DNA of 64,000 nucleotides, from positions 1 through 64,000 of the forward strand of contig JAFSKJ010000031.1 in assembly GCA_017449025.1 (NCBI GenBank), in the 5' to 3' direction. A model generated the notes under the pieces. The model was not told the DNA's origin, searched no databases, and saw only the letters and a list, made by a program, of their open reading frames with translations. The stretch is from Prevotella sp. (lineage in GTDB: Bacteria; Bacteroidota; Bacteroidia; Bacteroidales; Bacteroidaceae). Positions 28,180 through 39,031 of the stretch are shown here, piece after piece (positions within the stretch are counted from its first letter, which is position 1; every line of letters begins with the position of its first letter). The position numbers and the translations under genes are program-made.

Positions 28180-29685
28180 TCAGAGCAGATGTAGCGTGCC
28201 CATGAGGTATAGCAGGCCGAAGCCGAGCACCATTGACAACACTCCGACAATAAGTCCGATGCGCGACATGTCCTTCTGCTGAACAAGGTTGGTGGCGTAT
28301 GCCAGGGCGTTCGGGGGAGTGGATATGGGCAGTACCATGGCGCTGGATGCTGCTATGGCCACGCCGATGAGCACCGTGGGTGTGCCTCCAATGGGTGCGA
28401 GCTTGTCGCCCATGGCTCCGCAGACGATGGCAAGGATGGGCATGAGCAGTGCTGCCGTGGCTGAGTTGGAGATGAAATTAGACAGGACATAGCAGATGAG
28501 GCCTCCAAGCAGCAGGATGAGCAGTGGCGGGAAGTCGCCGAAGGGTATGCTCTTCACGGCGTTGGCTGCCAGCCCGGAGGCGTTCAGGCCGTAGCCGAGG
28601 GCGAAGCCGCCGGCCACCATCCATATCACCGACCAGTTGATCTGCTCCAGGTCGCGCTTGTTGATGACTCCTGTGAGTGCGAAGACCACAAAGGGTATGA
28701 GTGCCACAGTATAGGAGTTGATGCCTGTGACGCGGTCGAGGAGCCACAGTACAACAGTGACACAGAAGGTAATCATGACCACGTAGGTGTGGAAGTCGCG
28801 CTTCAGCTCTCCGTCTATTTTCAGCTCTACTGTCTTCTGCGTGAAGGGGAACATGGTCTTGATGAGCCACCAGCTGATGAACAGCAGCACAAGCACTAAC
28901 GGGAACATGAACATCATCCACTGTCCGAAGCCGAGTCCCATGTTCAAGCCTTCAGGGTCGTTGAGATATTTCAGGGCGATGGTGTTCGGCGGTGTGCCTA
29001 TGGGCGTGCCCATGCCACCAAGGTTGGCGGCCACGGGTATCGACAATGCCATGGCTATGCGCCCCTTGCCCTCTGGCGGCAGCTGTCTGAACACAGGCGT
29101 AAGGAAGGTGAGCATCATGGCTGCCGTGGCTGTATTAGAGACGAACATAGAGAAGAGTCCGGTGATGAGCAGGAATCCAAGCAACACCATCTCGCTGCGC
29201 CTGCCGAAGGGCTTGAGCAGCGATTTTGCCAAGACGGCGTCAAGGCCGGTCTTGGTTGCTGCGATGGCCAGTATGAATCCGCCTATGAAGAGCATGATGA
29301 CCGGGTCGGCAAACGTGGCCATGATTCCCTTGTAGCTGAGCAACGCCCCTACCTCGTCGGGGTTGCACATCCACTTTATGCCGCTGTCGGAGGTGAAGAG
29401 CAGCATCAGCACAATGACGGCCACACTCGTGGCCCACGACGACACCACCTCGAAAATCCACATCAGCGTGGCGAAGGTGAAAATGGCAATAACGCGCTGC
29501 TGGACAACTGTGAGACCCTCGATGCCGAAACTGTCGGTGGGAAGGCACCATAGCAGCAGAGTAATGATAACGACGATGACAGCCTGGGCTGTCTTCTTGA
29601 ATCCGTCTGTGGGGTGGAACCTGCGAGCATGGCGCATGGAGTGGTATGCCTCGACAAGATCGTAACCCTTGTAAATATGAAACAT
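28180..29685 (-). CDS. SLC13/DASS family sodium:anion symporter
   Basis: A 501-residue inner-membrane transporter, probably for di- or tricarboxylates driven by sodium. The two SNT-type signature repeats are clear: SNTATAAMM and ISNSATAALLMPI, with the paired PIGTPPN and PISTPPNALAYATN motifs that form the substrate and sodium sites. About eleven membrane segments follow a basic N-terminus of about 30 residues. The exact anion (succinate, citrate or sulfate) cannot be read. It is monocistronic, with a promoter at 29772-29802. Confidence 0.9.
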   Translation of the reverse strand: MFHIYKGYDLVEAYHSMRHARRFHPTDGFKKTAQAVIVVIITLLLWCLPTDSFGIEGLTVVQQRVIAIFTFATLMWIFEVVSSWATSVAVIVLMLLFTSDSGIKWMCNPDEVGALLSYKGIMATFADPVIMLFIGGFILAIAATKTGLDAVLAKSLLKPFGRRSEMVLLGFLLITGLFSMFVSNTATAAMMLTFLTPVFRQLPPEGKGRIAMALSIPVAANLGGMGTPIGTPPNTIALKYLNDPEGLNMGLGFGQWMMFMFPLVLVLLFISWWLIKTMFPFTQKTVELKIDGELKRDFHTYVVMITFCVTVVLWLLDRVTGINSYTVALIPFVVFALTGVINKRDLEQINWSVIWMVAGGFALGYGLNASGLAANAVKSIPFGDFPPLLILLLGGLICYVLSNFISNSATAALLMPILAIVCGAMGDKLAPIGGTPTVLIGVAIAASSAMVLPISTPPNALAYATNLVQQKDMSRIGLIVGVLSMVLGFGLLYLMGTLHLL

Positions 29686-29771
29686 TTTGTTCTTATGGTT
29701 TTATTAAGTTGATAATGTTATCGCAATGATCTTTTTACCGTCGTAATTATATATAAAGAATTTAGCGGCTG

Positions 29772-29802
29772 CAAAGTTAGTAAAAAGAATACAGATGACC
29801 AA
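29772..29802 (-). promoter_or_regulatory. SLC13 transporter promoter
   Basis: On the minus strand TTG (29800-29802), a 20-base spacer, then TAACTTTG (29772-29779). Confidence 0.6.
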
Positions 29803-29851
29803 GGAAAAAGCCTTTTTTGTTGCTGTTGTCACAAAAAAAGGCACACTTCTC

Positions 29852-29882
29852 TTGGCTGGTATCTTTTTTTTTGCTATTTTTG
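29852..29882 (+). promoter_or_regulatory. M3 peptidase promoter
   Basis: TTG (29852-29854), a 20-base spacer, then TATTTTTG (29875-29882), 30 bases before the peptidase start. Confidence 0.65.
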
Positions 29883-29912
29883 CCGATGCAATACTAAAAC
29901 CCATCCTGAATT

Positions 29913-32051
29913 ATGAAAAAGACAAGACTCCTTCTTACCGCTGGCCTGGCATCAGTAGCCATCCAGTCTGGTGCCCTGAATAATAATGGCACGGAAGCCG
30001 CCGTCGAGCGCCAGAATCCCCTGCTGCAGGTCAGCACGTTGCCTTTCGGCGCTCCCGACTTCAGCAAGATTGAACCCACCGACTACATGCCAGCCCTGCT
30101 GACTGGCATTGAGCGCCAGCGCGAGGCCATCAAGCGCATTGTTGACAACAAGGAAACACCGACTTTCGTTAACACCATCCTGGAATTAGAGGAGAGCGGG
30201 CTGTTGCTCGACAGGGTGAGCAGTGTCTTCTCGGCTTTGGTGAGCGCCGACAAAACCCCTGAGATAGCCAAGACGGAGAAGGCCGTCAAGCCCCAGCTTA
30301 CTGCTCTCAGCAACGACATCACATTCAACAGGAAGCTGTTCGAGCGCATCAAATATGTCTACGACCACGAGCTGGTCACACTCACTGGCGAAGACCGTAA
30401 GCTGACGGAGGAGACCTACAAGCACTTTGTCCGTGCCGGCGCCCTCTTGCCCGCCGACAAGATGGCCCGGATGAAGCAGATCAACCTGCGCATATCCGAG
30501 TTGCAGCAGCAGTGGGGCGACATGTTGCCCGACGCCACTAACAATGCCGTGGTGTGGGTGCAGACCAAGGAAGAGCTGGCCGGGCTTAGCGACGCCGACA
30601 TCTCCCAGTGTGCCAAGGATGCGGCCTCGCGCGGCGGCAAAGCTCCCTACTGCATAGTGATTATCAACACAACCCAGCAGCCTATACTCACCAACTTGGA
30701 GAATCGCGACCTGCGGCGCCGCGTCTACGAAGCCTCTGTCCACAGAGCCGACGGCTCACGACAGTTCAACACATTCCCCATTGTTGTCGAGATAGCAAAG
30801 CTCAGGGCTGAGAAGGGCGAGATTATGGGCTACAAGAACTATGCCTCATACTCGTTGGAGAAGACCATGGCCAAGAACTCCGACAACGTCTACGCCTTCC
30901 TGCGCCAGCTCATCAGCGACTATACACCCAAGGCCGATGCCGAGACAAAGGCCATCGAGGAGTATGCCCGCCGCAGCATGGGAGCCGACTTCCATCTGCA
31001 GCCCTACGACCGCTTCTATTATTCGGCCAAGATGAAGAAAGAGCAGCTGAACATCTCTGACGACGAGGTGAAGCCCTACTTCAACATCGACAGCGTACAG
31101 GTGAACGGCGTGTTCTATGCCGCACAGCGCGTCTACGGCCTCAGCTTTGTGGAGCGCAAGGACATACCCACCTATCACCCCGACATGAAAGTGTTTGAGG
31201 TGCGCGACAAGGACGGCAGCCCCATAGCCCTTTTCTACAGCGACTTCTACCGCCGTCCCACCAAGCGCGGCGGTGCATGGATGAGCAGCTTTGCCAAGCA
31301 GAGCACACAGCGCGGACAGTTGCCAGTGATATACAATGTCACCAACTATGCCAAGGCTCCCGACGGCCAGCCCACGCTCATCACCTGGGACGAGGTGTGC
31401 ACACTGTTCCATGAGTTTGGACATGCCCTCCACGGCATACTCTCAAACTGCCGTTACAACACACTGAGCGGCACTGCCGTTGCCCGTGACTTTGTGGAGA
31501 TGCCCTCGCAGTTCAATGAGTCGTTTGCCACCATACCCGAAGTGTTCGACCACTACGCACGCCACACCGAGACCGGCCAGCCCATGCCCGCCGACCTTAA
31601 GGAGCGCATGCTTAAGTCCATCAACTTCCATTCCGCCTACGCCTTAGGCGAGAACCTGGCAGCCACCTGCCTTGACCTTGCCTGGCATCACCTCGGCACC
31701 GGCGACATTCCCACTGCCGACCGTGCAGCAGCCTTCGAGACAGAGGCCCTTAAGCAGATAGGGCTGCTCAACGCGCAGATACCTCCGCGCTATTCCACCT
31801 CCTATTTCAACCACGTGTGGGGTGGCGGATATGCCGCCGGCTACTACAGCTATCTCTGGACAGAAGTGCTGGCGGTGAACATTGCCGACTGCTTCGAGAA
31901 GCGCGGCGCCCTTAAACGTGAGACAGGACAGGACTTCCGCGACAAGATACTGAGCCGGGGCAACACCCGCGACCTCATGGAGTCGTTCACCGACTTCACA
32001 GGCATGAAGCAGCCCGACGCCTCCGCCCTGCTCAAAGCCCGCGGACTGTAG
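29913..32051 (+). CDS. dcp: M3 family peptidase, peptidyl-dipeptidase Dcp-like
   Basis: A 712-residue zinc oligopeptidase that probably removes C-terminal dipeptides from peptides. An N-terminal signal-like segment (MKKTRLLLTAGLASVAIQSG) suggests periplasmic or envelope location. The zinc motif is LFHEFGHALHG (His500, Glu501, His504), followed by VARDFVEMPSQFNE, which supplies the third ligand. The length fits Dcp rather than oligopeptidase A. A 21-base gap separates it from mutS. Confidence 0.93.
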   Translation: MKKTRLLLTAGLASVAIQSGALNNNGTEAAVERQNPLLQVSTLPFGAPDFSKIEPTDYMPALLTGIERQREAIKRIVDNKETPTFVNTILELEESGLLLDRVSSVFSALVSADKTPEIAKTEKAVKPQLTALSNDITFNRKLFERIKYVYDHELVTLTGEDRKLTEETYKHFVRAGALLPADKMARMKQINLRISELQQQWGDMLPDATNNAVVWVQTKEELAGLSDADISQCAKDAASRGGKAPYCIVIINTTQQPILTNLENRDLRRRVYEASVHRADGSRQFNTFPIVVEIAKLRAEKGEIMGYKNYASYSLEKTMAKNSDNVYAFLRQLISDYTPKADAETKAIEEYARRSMGADFHLQPYDRFYYSAKMKKEQLNISDDEVKPYFNIDSVQVNGVFYAAQRVYGLSFVERKDIPTYHPDMKVFEVRDKDGSPIALFYSDFYRRPTKRGGAWMSSFAKQSTQRGQLPVIYNVTNYAKAPDGQPTLITWDEVCTLFHEFGHALHGILSNCRYNTLSGTAVARDFVEMPSQFNESFATIPEVFDHYARHTETGQPMPADLKERMLKSINFHSAYALGENLAATCLDLAWHHLGTGDIPTADRAAAFETEALKQIGLLNAQIPPRYSTSYFNHVWGGGYAAGYYSYLWTEVLAVNIADCFEKRGALKRETGQDFRDKILSRGNTRDLMESFTDFTGMKQPDASALLKARGL

Positions 32052-32072
32052 GACAACACCTTTCCTTTAATA

Positions 32073-34703
32073 ATGGCGATGGCAAAGAAGAACGGGGAGC
32101 TGACCCCGATGATGAAACAGTTTTTCGACCTGAAGGCAAAGCACCCCGATGCTGTTTTGCTGTTCCGGTGCGGTGACTTCTACGAGACATACTGTGAAGA
32201 CGCGGTGACCGCCGCCGCCATTCTCGGCATTACCCTTACCCACCGCAACAACGGCAACGCGGGCAAGGGCGACGAGATGGCGGGCTTCCCCCATCATGCC
32301 CTCGACACCTACCTGCCCAAGCTTATCCGCGCCGGCAAGCGCGTGGCCATCTGCGACCAGCTTGAAGACCCCAAGCTGACGAAGAAGCTGGTGAAGCGCG
32401 GCATTACCGAGCTGGTGACCCCCGGCGTGGCTCTTTCCGACAACGTGCTCAACCACAAGGAGAACAACTTCCTTGCAGCCGTCTACTTCGGCAAGTCGGC
32501 ATGCGGGGTGAGCTTCCTCGACATCTCCACCGGCGAGTTCCTCACCAGCGAGGGGACGTACGACTACGTTGAGAAGCTGATGGGCAACCTGCAGCCTAAG
32601 GAGGTGCTACTGGACCGGAGCCGCAAGCGCGACTTCGAGCAGCATTTCGGGCAGCGCTACTTCACATACGAGATGGACGACTGGGTGTTCACCGAGCAGT
32701 CGGCAATGCAGAAGCTGCTGGCCCACTTCCACGTGAAGACCATGAAGGGCTTCGGCGTGGACCATCTCAAGAGCGGCATGGTGGCCGCAGGAGCCATACT
32801 CCAGTACTTAGAGCTGACACAGCACACACAGACAGGGCATATCATCCGCCTGCAGCGCATAGAGGAGGAGAAATACGTGCGCTTGGACAAGTTCACCATA
32901 CGCTCGCTCGAACTGCTGCAGCCCATGCAGGACGACGGGCGGTCGCTGCTCGACGTGGTCGACCGCACCGTCTCGCCGATGGGCAGCCGCCTGCTACGGC
33001 GCTGGCTGGTGTTCCCGCTGCTCGACGAACGAGCCATCAACGAGCGCTTGGACACTGTGGACTATTACTACCGCGAGCCGGACTTCCGCGAGTGCATCGA
33101 CGAGCAGCTGCAGCGCATGGGCGACTTGGAGCGCATAGTGTCGAAGGCGGCTGTAGGCCGCGTGTCGCCACGCGAGGTGGTACAGCTCAAGGTGGCCCTC
33201 GAGGCCCTGCAGCCCGTGAAGGAGGCGTGCCTTGCCGCCGACAATGAGGCTCTCAGGCGCATTGGAGGGCAGCTCAACCCGTGCGAGGAGCTGCGACAGC
33301 GCATAGCACGCGAACTGCGCAACGACCCTCCGCAACTGGTGCAGAAGGGTGGGGTGATTGCCGACGGTGTTAACGACGAGCTCGACGAGCTGCGGAACAT
33401 TGCCTACAGCGGCAAGGACTACCTGTTGCAGATACAGCAGCGCGAGGCTGAGCTTACGGGCATACAGTCGCTTAAGATAGGCTACAACAACGTGTTCGGC
33501 TACTACCTTGAGGTGCGCAACACCTACAAGGACAAAGTGCCGCCGGAGTGGGTGCGCAAGCAGACACTGGCACAGGCCGAGAGATACATCACACAGGAGC
33601 TGAAGGAGTATGAGGAGAAGATTCTCGGCGCCGAAGACAGGATTCTCGCGCTCGAAGCACGGCTCTTTGCCGACCTCGTGGCCTCCATGCAGACATTCAT
33701 AGCCCAGATACAGACCAACGCCGTGCTGCTGGCGCGCCTCGACTGCCTGCTGGCCTTTGCCAAGGCGGCTGAGGAGCACCACTACGTCAGGCCCGTCATC
33801 GACAGCTCCGGTGTGCTCGACATCAGGCAGGGGCGGCACCCCGTCATCGAGACGGAGATGCCCGTGGGCGAACCCTACGTGCCCAACGACATAATGCTCG
33901 ACAACGAGCGCCAGCAGATTGTCATCATCACCGGACCTAACATGGCCGGTAAGTCGGCATTGCTCCGACAGACGGCACTCATAGTGCTGCTGGCACAGGT
34001 GGGATGCTTCGTACCGGCAGAGGCGGCACACATCGGACTCGTGGACAAGATTTTCACGCGTGTGGGAGCCAGCGACAACATAGCCCTGGGCGAGTCGACG
34101 TTCATGGTAGAGATGACCGAGGCCTCCAACATACTGAACAACGTGTCGCCACGGTCGCTCGTACTCTTCGACGAGCTGGGGCGCGGCACATCTACCTACG
34201 ACGGCATATCCATAGCTTGGGCCATAGTGGAATACCTGCATGAGACGCCCAAGGCCCGTGCACGCACCCTCTTCGCCACACACTACCATGAGCTGAACGA
34301 GATGGAGAAGAGCTTCTCGCGGATAAAGAACTATAATGTCAGCGTGAGAGAGGCCGGAGGCAAGGTCATCTTCCTGCGCAAGTTAGAGCGAGGAGGCAGC
34401 GAGCACTCCTTCGGCATACACGTGGCAGAGATTGCGGGCATGCCCCGCTCTATAGTGAAGCGTGCCAACGCAATACTTAAACAGTTAGAAGCTGAGAACG
34501 CCCAGGTGGGAACGGTGGGCAAGCCAACAGCAGAGATAGCCTCTACACGCGAGGGCATGCAACTGTCATTCTTCCAGCTCGACGACCCCGTGCTCTGCCA
34601 GATACGCGACGAGATTCTCACCCTCGACATCAACAACCTGACACCTGTTGAGGCTCTCAACAAGCTCAACGACATTAAGCGGATAGTGAAGGGTAAGCAG
34701 TGA
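32073..34703 (+). CDS. mutS: DNA mismatch repair protein MutS
   Basis: Recognises mismatches and starts repair. The 876-residue protein has the mismatch-reading Phe-x-Glu in [11 protein letters not shown] (about residues 29-39), a long lever region, Walker [10 protein letters not shown] at 620-628, and [12 protein letters not shown]. The C-terminal helices end in a region like the MutS tetramerisation tail. A second ATG at 32079 is an alternative start. It is convergent with a lipoprotein gene; a hairpin at 34739-34763 lies between. Confidence 0.97.
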   Translation: MAMAKKNGELTPMMKQFFDLKAKHPDAVLLFRCGDFYETYCEDAVTAAAILGITLTHRNNGNAGKGDEMAGFPHHALDTYLPKLIRAGKRVAICDQLEDPKLTKKLVKRGITELVTPGVALSDNVLNHKENNFLAAVYFGKSACGVSFLDISTGEFLTSEGTYDYVEKLMGNLQPKEVLLDRSRKRDFEQHFGQRYFTYEMDDWVFTEQSAMQKLLAHFHVKTMKGFGVDHLKSGMVAAGAILQYLELTQHTQTGHIIRLQRIEEEKYVRLDKFTIRSLELLQPMQDDGRSLLDVVDRTVSPMGSRLLRRWLVFPLLDERAINERLDTVDYYYREPDFRECIDEQLQRMGDLERIVSKAAVGRVSPREVVQLKVALEALQPVKEACLAADNEALRRIGGQLNPCEELRQRIARELRNDPPQLVQKGGVIADGVNDELDELRNIAYSGKDYLLQIQQREAELTGIQSLKIGYNNVFGYYLEVRNTYKDKVPPEWVRKQTLAQAERYITQELKEYEEKILGAEDRILALEARLFADLVASMQTFIAQIQTNAVLLARLDCLLAFAKAAEEHHYVRPVIDSSGVLDIRQGRHPVIETEMPVGEPYVPNDIMLDNERQQIVIITGPNMAGKSALLRQTALIVLLAQVGCFVPAEAAHIGLVDKIFTRVGASDNIALGESTFMVEMTEASNILNNVSPRSLVLFDELGRGTSTYDGISIAWAIVEYLHETPKARARTLFATHYHELNEMEKSFSRIKNYNVSVREAGGKVIFLRKLERGGSEHSFGIHVAEIAGMPRSIVKRANAILKQLEAENAQVGTVGKPTAEIASTREGMQLSFFQLDDPVLCQIRDEILTLDINNLTPVEALNKLNDIKRIVKGKQ

Positions 34704-34738
34704 GTTAATCCACTGCGACCCTATATTATAAATAAGGT

Positions 34739-34763
34739 GTAGGTGTAAAGTTGTTACGCCTAC
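34739..34763. terminator. hairpin between mutS and the lipoprotein gene
   Basis: GTAGGTGTAA pairs with TTACGCCTAC (one G-T pair) and covers the stop of the minus-strand lipoprotein gene. There is no clear T-tract, so it is a candidate bidirectional terminator only. Confidence 0.4.
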
Positions 34764-36031
34764 CGCCTTACGCTCATATATTCGTTCTTCATCTTCTCGA
34801 TGCGCTTATTGCAGTTGGCAATGGCATCTTTGATGTTGTCGAAGCTGATGTTGCCGAAAATGTTAGTAAACATGTAGCTTGTGCCGTCGCTGAAGGAGAT
34901 GACGGGCTGTGCATCCCACACCTCTTTGCCAGTGGTCTGGTCGCGCTCGGCAACGGCCATGAGAATGACGTTGGCCATGCGCTCATCGCTGCCGTCGTAG
35001 TAGACACCTATGTTGAGGCAGCCGTTGGCCTTCTCAAGCGCGGCCTTGAAGGCCTGCTCGTTGGTGTCGTTCTGGCTGGCGTCGTTCAGGTAGTCGGTAA
35101 ATGTCTTCAGGTCGCTGATGGTGCCGTCGGCCACCACCTTTGCCAGCACGTCGACGTGCAACGTGGCGGGGTTGTTGGGGGCAACAACAATGGAGTCGGC
35201 CACCGTAGTGTCGTAGGCAAAGAGCTGCTTCTCGGTGGTCAGCGCCGACCTGATGGCATTGAGGGCGCCCTGCTTCAGTGTGGTGTTGATTTCGCAGCCC
35301 TGTCCGCCGCTGGCGTCTTTTTTCTCAATTATAATGTCGTAGGAGGTGGAACGCCACTTCATGGTGCCGGTAACGTCGTTGCCGAAGATGGCTCCCTGTC
35401 CGCCTTCGCTCTTCATCACGGGGTTGATGATCATCGTAGCCACCTGAGTGCCGCCGCGGGTGAGCGTGCCCTCAGCCTGCTTGGGAATGGCATAGACGCA
35501 AGGCATGCCGTTGAACTCTGATTTGTTGTCGTAGCGGTAGTAGTCCTTGGAACCTTTTATCATGAATGTGCACTGTACACCGTTCTCGTCGGGGAACGAC
35601 AGCTCCAAGGCATCGCTTTCGCCAGTAACCTCCCAGCCTTCCTTGGTGGCAGCCAGCTTGCCGTTGAACATAGGCAGCTGGAGGAAGTAGCCTCCGAAGT
35701 TGCCCAAGGTTGGGTCTGAGCAGTTGTACAAACCAATGTTATACTTTGCGTCAAGGGCTTCCAGGTTGTAGCCGTCGGCGGCGAAGTAGTTGTTCAGCGC
35801 GTGGGCCAGCAGGTTGGTAGCGTCGTTTATTTCCTCTGTCTTGAAGTTATCCCTCATCAGTTTTGCCACGTTGTCGAGCTTTGCCTTCTGCTCCTCAACA
35901 GTCATGCCCTTGGGCTGTTCTGGCTCCGTGCCGTTGTTGCTGTTGTTGTCGTCGTCACTGCTGCAAGATGGCATCACCATCATCATTGCGCATGATAAGA
36001 GTATCATGCATTTGTTGATCCTGTGAATCAT
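34760..36031 (-). CDS. surface-type lipoprotein of unknown function
   Basis: A 423-residue predicted lipoprotein. The lipobox ends at Cys23 (VMPSC), and SSDDDNN follows, an acidic tract consistent with surface export in Bacteroidetes. The mature part is a mixed, mainly beta-type sequence with GNFGGYFLQLPMFNG and YDIIIEKKDASG segments. It recalls DUF4925-like lipoproteins, but I am not certain of the family. It lies 61 bases downstream of the sensor kinase on the same strand and may belong to the lgt-kinase operon. Confidence 0.7.
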   Translation of the reverse strand: MIHRINKCMILLSCAMMMVMPSCSSDDDNNSNNGTEPEQPKGMTVEEQKAKLDNVAKLMRDNFKTEEINDATNLLAHALNNYFAADGYNLEALDAKYNIGLYNCSDPTLGNFGGYFLQLPMFNGKLAATKEGWEVTGESDALELSFPDENGVQCTFMIKGSKDYYRYDNKSEFNGMPCVYAIPKQAEGTLTRGGTQVATMIINPVMKSEGGQGAIFGNDVTGTMKWRSTSYDIIIEKKDASGGQGCEINTTLKQGALNAIRSALTTEKQLFAYDTTVADSIVVAPNNPATLHVDVLAKVVADGTISDLKTFTDYLNDASQNDTNEQAFKAALEKANGCLNIGVYYDGSDERMANVILMAVAERDQTTGKEVWDAQPVISFSDGTSYMFTNIFGNISFDNIKDAIANCNKRIEKMKNEYMSVRR

Positions 36032-36092
36032 AATTCCAATTTTTCTTTTTATTCCTGTTAATGTTTATGTTTTGTGATTCTTGTCTCTGTCT

Positions 36093-37901
36093 TTACTCTA
36101 TCGGCAGCGTGAGTACGAATCTGGACCCCTTGTCGTAGCTTTCGTCAAGGGTGAGGTCGCCGCCAAGCTTGTTGGCAATCTTCCTGCTCACGGTAAGTCC
36201 GAGGCCGATGCCCTGTTCGAAGTGGTCGCCCTTTACAAACTGGTCGAAGATTCTGTCGCGAATCTCGGGGCTTATTCCGCGCCCGGTGTCGCTGACGCTT
36301 ATTGAGAGCCACCGCTTGTCGTCGCTGGTGCTGCAGTGCATGTCAATATGTCCGCGTATGGTGAACTTGATGGCGTTCTGCACAATGTGGTTCAAGATTC
36401 TCTTCACCGACTCCTCGTTGGTCTTCAGCGTGAAGCGGTTTATCACGCCAGTGGTATAGTTAAGCTCTATGAGGGGGTTCACGCGGTCGCGGTAGCTGTA
36501 GAGCAGCTCCGAGAGCACCTTGTTGCACTGCATCTTGTCGTTTCTTGCATAGTATTCGCTGCTCTCATGGTCGGAAAGGTGCAGCATCTCGTCTACTATG
36601 TCGGTGATGGCCGTGGTGTTTTCCTTTATCCGCTTCACCAGGTCGTTTCTCTCCTCCTCGGAAAGGTGCATGTCGTCGTTGTTGAGCACGTCGTTAAAGC
36701 CGCTGATGGCGTTTAGCGGTGTCCTTATCTCGTGGCTCACCTGTCTCACAAACTCTGTTTTCATCTTGTCCGACTCCTCAGCCATCTTGAGAGCCGTGAG
36801 CAGCTCTTCGTTCTTCTTCATCAGTTTGGTGCGCATCTTCCTGTGACGGAAAATCCATACGGCGAGCATGACGATGGTGATGAGTGCCAGCACGATGATG
36901 ACCATCGACATGCGCTCCATCTGCTTCGATACCTTGCGCTTCTCCTGATAGTTGGTGAGCTGCGCGTTCACCTCGTTGATGTTGCTGAAAATCATGTCTG
37001 AGTTCAGCGAGTCGCGGTAGTTCCGGCGCGTGTTCGTCTCCTCCAAGGCTTCCTCGTACTTGCCTTCCATGAACAGGATTTTTATCCTCAGGTCCATGCC
37101 TGTTATCGGCAGTATGTCGTTGCGCTCCACAGCTTCGGGAATCATTGCCCTCGCCACGTCATAATTGCCGTCGGCAGCCTCCTTCATCAACTTCATTGTC
37201 TGCAGGCTGTAGTTGTCCAATGACTCGTTGTTGTCTTTGCGCAGCTTCATGTAGGTATTGTAGTCTGCCATGAAGCCCTTCAAGTCAGACTTATAGAACT
37301 TTATGCAGGCATCTATGAAGTAGTATATCTGCATAAACAGGGGACTGTCCTTGCATAGTGGCAAGCTCTTGTTGTTCCACTCCCTTGCTTTGTCGGGCTT
37401 TACGAACATGTTCAGCATGGCAATGCGCTGGTATGTGTTCACAAGCATGGAGATGTCGTCTTTCTTGGTGTTGCTCAGTGCAGCCTGATAGTAGTGCTCA
37501 GCCAGCCTCAGGTTGCCGCGACCCTCGTAGATGGAGCCTAACGCCACATACACTTTCTCCTGTTGGTTCACGCCGCGCGCCTTCATGTTGTTCATCATGT
37601 TGTTGGCCTTCTTGATGGCATCGAGCGGACGGCCGTGCTCGCTGTCGTAGATAGCCTCGTTGAGCAATATGACGTAGTACCCGTTTATGTTCTTCTTTTT
37701 CAAGTAGTACTCCTGCATGTGCTTCGACAGCTCGTAGAAGGCGGCGCTACCGTCCTTTTCGGAGTAGGCATTCTCGTACTTGCTGTAGAGGCTGGCAAAA
37801 GCCGAATCATTCTGCTCCTCGCCATGCGTTGGGAGCAGGACCACTGTCAGCAGCAAGATGGCTGACACAATCCTGGAGAAACCGTTTCTTATGCCTTTCA
37901 T
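36093..37901 (-). CDS. TPR-containing sensor histidine kinase
   Basis: A 602-residue membrane sensor kinase. Signal peptide about residues 1-27; a periplasmic region of TPR-like helices (about 60-300); one membrane segment (about 328-347, IIVLALITIVMLAVWIF); a coiled linker; HisKA with His390 in VSHEIRTPLN; and an HATPase with NHIVQNAIKFT, SDTGRGISPE and the GIGLGLTV lid. It has no receiver or DNA-binding domain, and no response regulator gene adjoins, so its partner is elsewhere. It starts 12 bases after lgt and is probably co-transcribed with it. Confidence 0.9.
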   Translation of the reverse strand: MKGIRNGFSRIVSAILLLTVVLLPTHGEEQNDSAFASLYSKYENAYSEKDGSAAFYELSKHMQEYYLKKKNINGYYVILLNEAIYDSEHGRPLDAIKKANNMMNNMKARGVNQQEKVYVALGSIYEGRGNLRLAEHYYQAALSNTKKDDISMLVNTYQRIAMLNMFVKPDKAREWNNKSLPLCKDSPLFMQIYYFIDACIKFYKSDLKGFMADYNTYMKLRKDNNESLDNYSLQTMKLMKEAADGNYDVARAMIPEAVERNDILPITGMDLRIKILFMEGKYEEALEETNTRRNYRDSLNSDMIFSNINEVNAQLTNYQEKRKVSKQMERMSMVIIVLALITIVMLAVWIFRHRKMRTKLMKKNEELLTALKMAEESDKMKTEFVRQVSHEIRTPLNAISGFNDVLNNDDMHLSEEERNDLVKRIKENTTAITDIVDEMLHLSDHESSEYYARNDKMQCNKVLSELLYSYRDRVNPLIELNYTTGVINRFTLKTNEESVKRILNHIVQNAIKFTIRGHIDMHCSTSDDKRWLSISVSDTGRGISPEIRDRIFDQFVKGDHFEQGIGLGLTVSRKIANKLGGDLTLDESYDKGSRFVLTLPIE

Positions 37902-37913
37902 GCCAATGAGTTA

Positions 37914-38762
37914 CTATTTGTTTGTTTCCAGTTTGCGCTTTGCATTCACCATGCACCATACACCTACCGCCACGAAAGGTATGCTCAGTATCTGTCCCAT
38001 GTCGATGGGCATCGAGGCCTCGAAGGCCTCCTGAATCTCCTTGGTGTACTCTATGAAGAACCGGAAGGTGAAGATATACGTCAGGCAAAGCCCGAAGTAC
38101 CACCCCGTGCCTATACGCTCCGGCATCCGCTTGTGCAGCATCCACATCAGCAGGAAAAGCACTGCGTAGGCAATGGCTTCGTACAGCTGTCCGGGATGTC
38201 GCGGCATGGTGTCCACGCGCTCGAAGATGAATGCCCAGGGCACGTCGGTTGTCTTGCCAATAATCTCTGAGTTCATCAGGTTGCCCAAGCGTATGAAGCA
38301 GGCCGTGGTGCCAGTGGCTATGGCAATGTTGTCCAATACCGTCCAGAGGCTCAGCTTGGTCTGCTTGCAGTAGATCCACAGTGCCAAAATCAGTCCGGCG
38401 GTGCCGCCGTGCGATGCTAAGCCTGCGTAGCCAGTCATCTTCCACCCGCCATCGGGAAGGAAATGTATGGGCAGCAGCATCTCTATGAAGTGCTTGCCGG
38501 AGGTGAGGAAATAGTCGGGCTGGTAGAACAGGCAGTGCCCCAGGCGGGCACCCACCAGAATGCCTATGAAGCAGTAGATGAACAAGGGGTCGAACAGCTC
38601 GTCCTTGATTTTCTGCTCCTTGTACAGCCTCTTCACCACAAAGTAGGCCAGCGCAAGACCTACAAGCCAGCACAAAGAGTACCAGCGGAACGTCATCGGA
38701 CCTATGGTGAACGCCTCTAACGAGGGGTTCCATAGAATATAAGCTAACAAACAGCTTGCCAT
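37914..38762 (-). CDS. lgt: prolipoprotein diacylglyceryl transferase
   Basis: Attaches diacylglycerol to the lipobox cysteine of prolipoproteins in the inner membrane. The 282-residue polytopic protein has the family blocks YSLCWLVGLALAYF, GARLGHCLFYQP and RLGNLMNSEIIGK, with HPGQLYEAIAY in the last third. The ATG at 38762 is chosen because the N-terminus is then MASCLLAYILWNPSLEAF; the upstream in-frame extension is non-homologous. It has its own promoter. Confidence 0.95.
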   Translation of the reverse strand: MASCLLAYILWNPSLEAFTIGPMTFRWYSLCWLVGLALAYFVVKRLYKEQKIKDELFDPLFIYCFIGILVGARLGHCLFYQPDYFLTSGKHFIEMLLPIHFLPDGGWKMTGYAGLASHGGTAGLILALWIYCKQTKLSLWTVLDNIAIATGTTACFIRLGNLMNSEIIGKTTDVPWAFIFERVDTMPRHPGQLYEAIAYAVLFLLMWMLHKRMPERIGTGWYFGLCLTYIFTFRFFIEYTKEIQEAFEASMPIDMGQILSIPFVAVGVWCMVNAKRKLETNK

Positions 38763-38801
38763 AGTTGTTTCTTCCTTGTTCTTTATTACTAAAATCGCGT
38801 G

Positions 38802-38833
38802 CAAAGTTACACCTATTTCTTCAAATAACCAAA
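38802..38833 (-). promoter_or_regulatory. lgt promoter
   Basis: On the minus strand TTTG (38830-38833), a 20-base spacer, then TAACTTTG (38802-38809). The rest of the 394-base gap to the dockerin gene holds only the divergent promoter at 39032-39062. Confidence 0.7.
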
Positions 38834-39031
38834 AAAAAACAGGAAGAATTATAGCAAAGCCCTTCTCGCCCCTCTCCCATCGCCATGCGGTAACAGCACG
38901 AAACGGGTAGGCAATGTGAGCCACAGGCCCGCAAGCACCTGCTTTTTGGGAAAAAAGATGGCAAATGGGAGCCGGAAACACTGGAAAAATGAATAAAATG
39001 ATGTGATTATAGAAAATTTTCCGCCTAAAGT

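Noticed and set aside
32994-34289. 431-codon open frame on the minus strand inside mutS
   Set aside because: mutS is certain, and the antisense frame has no family features.
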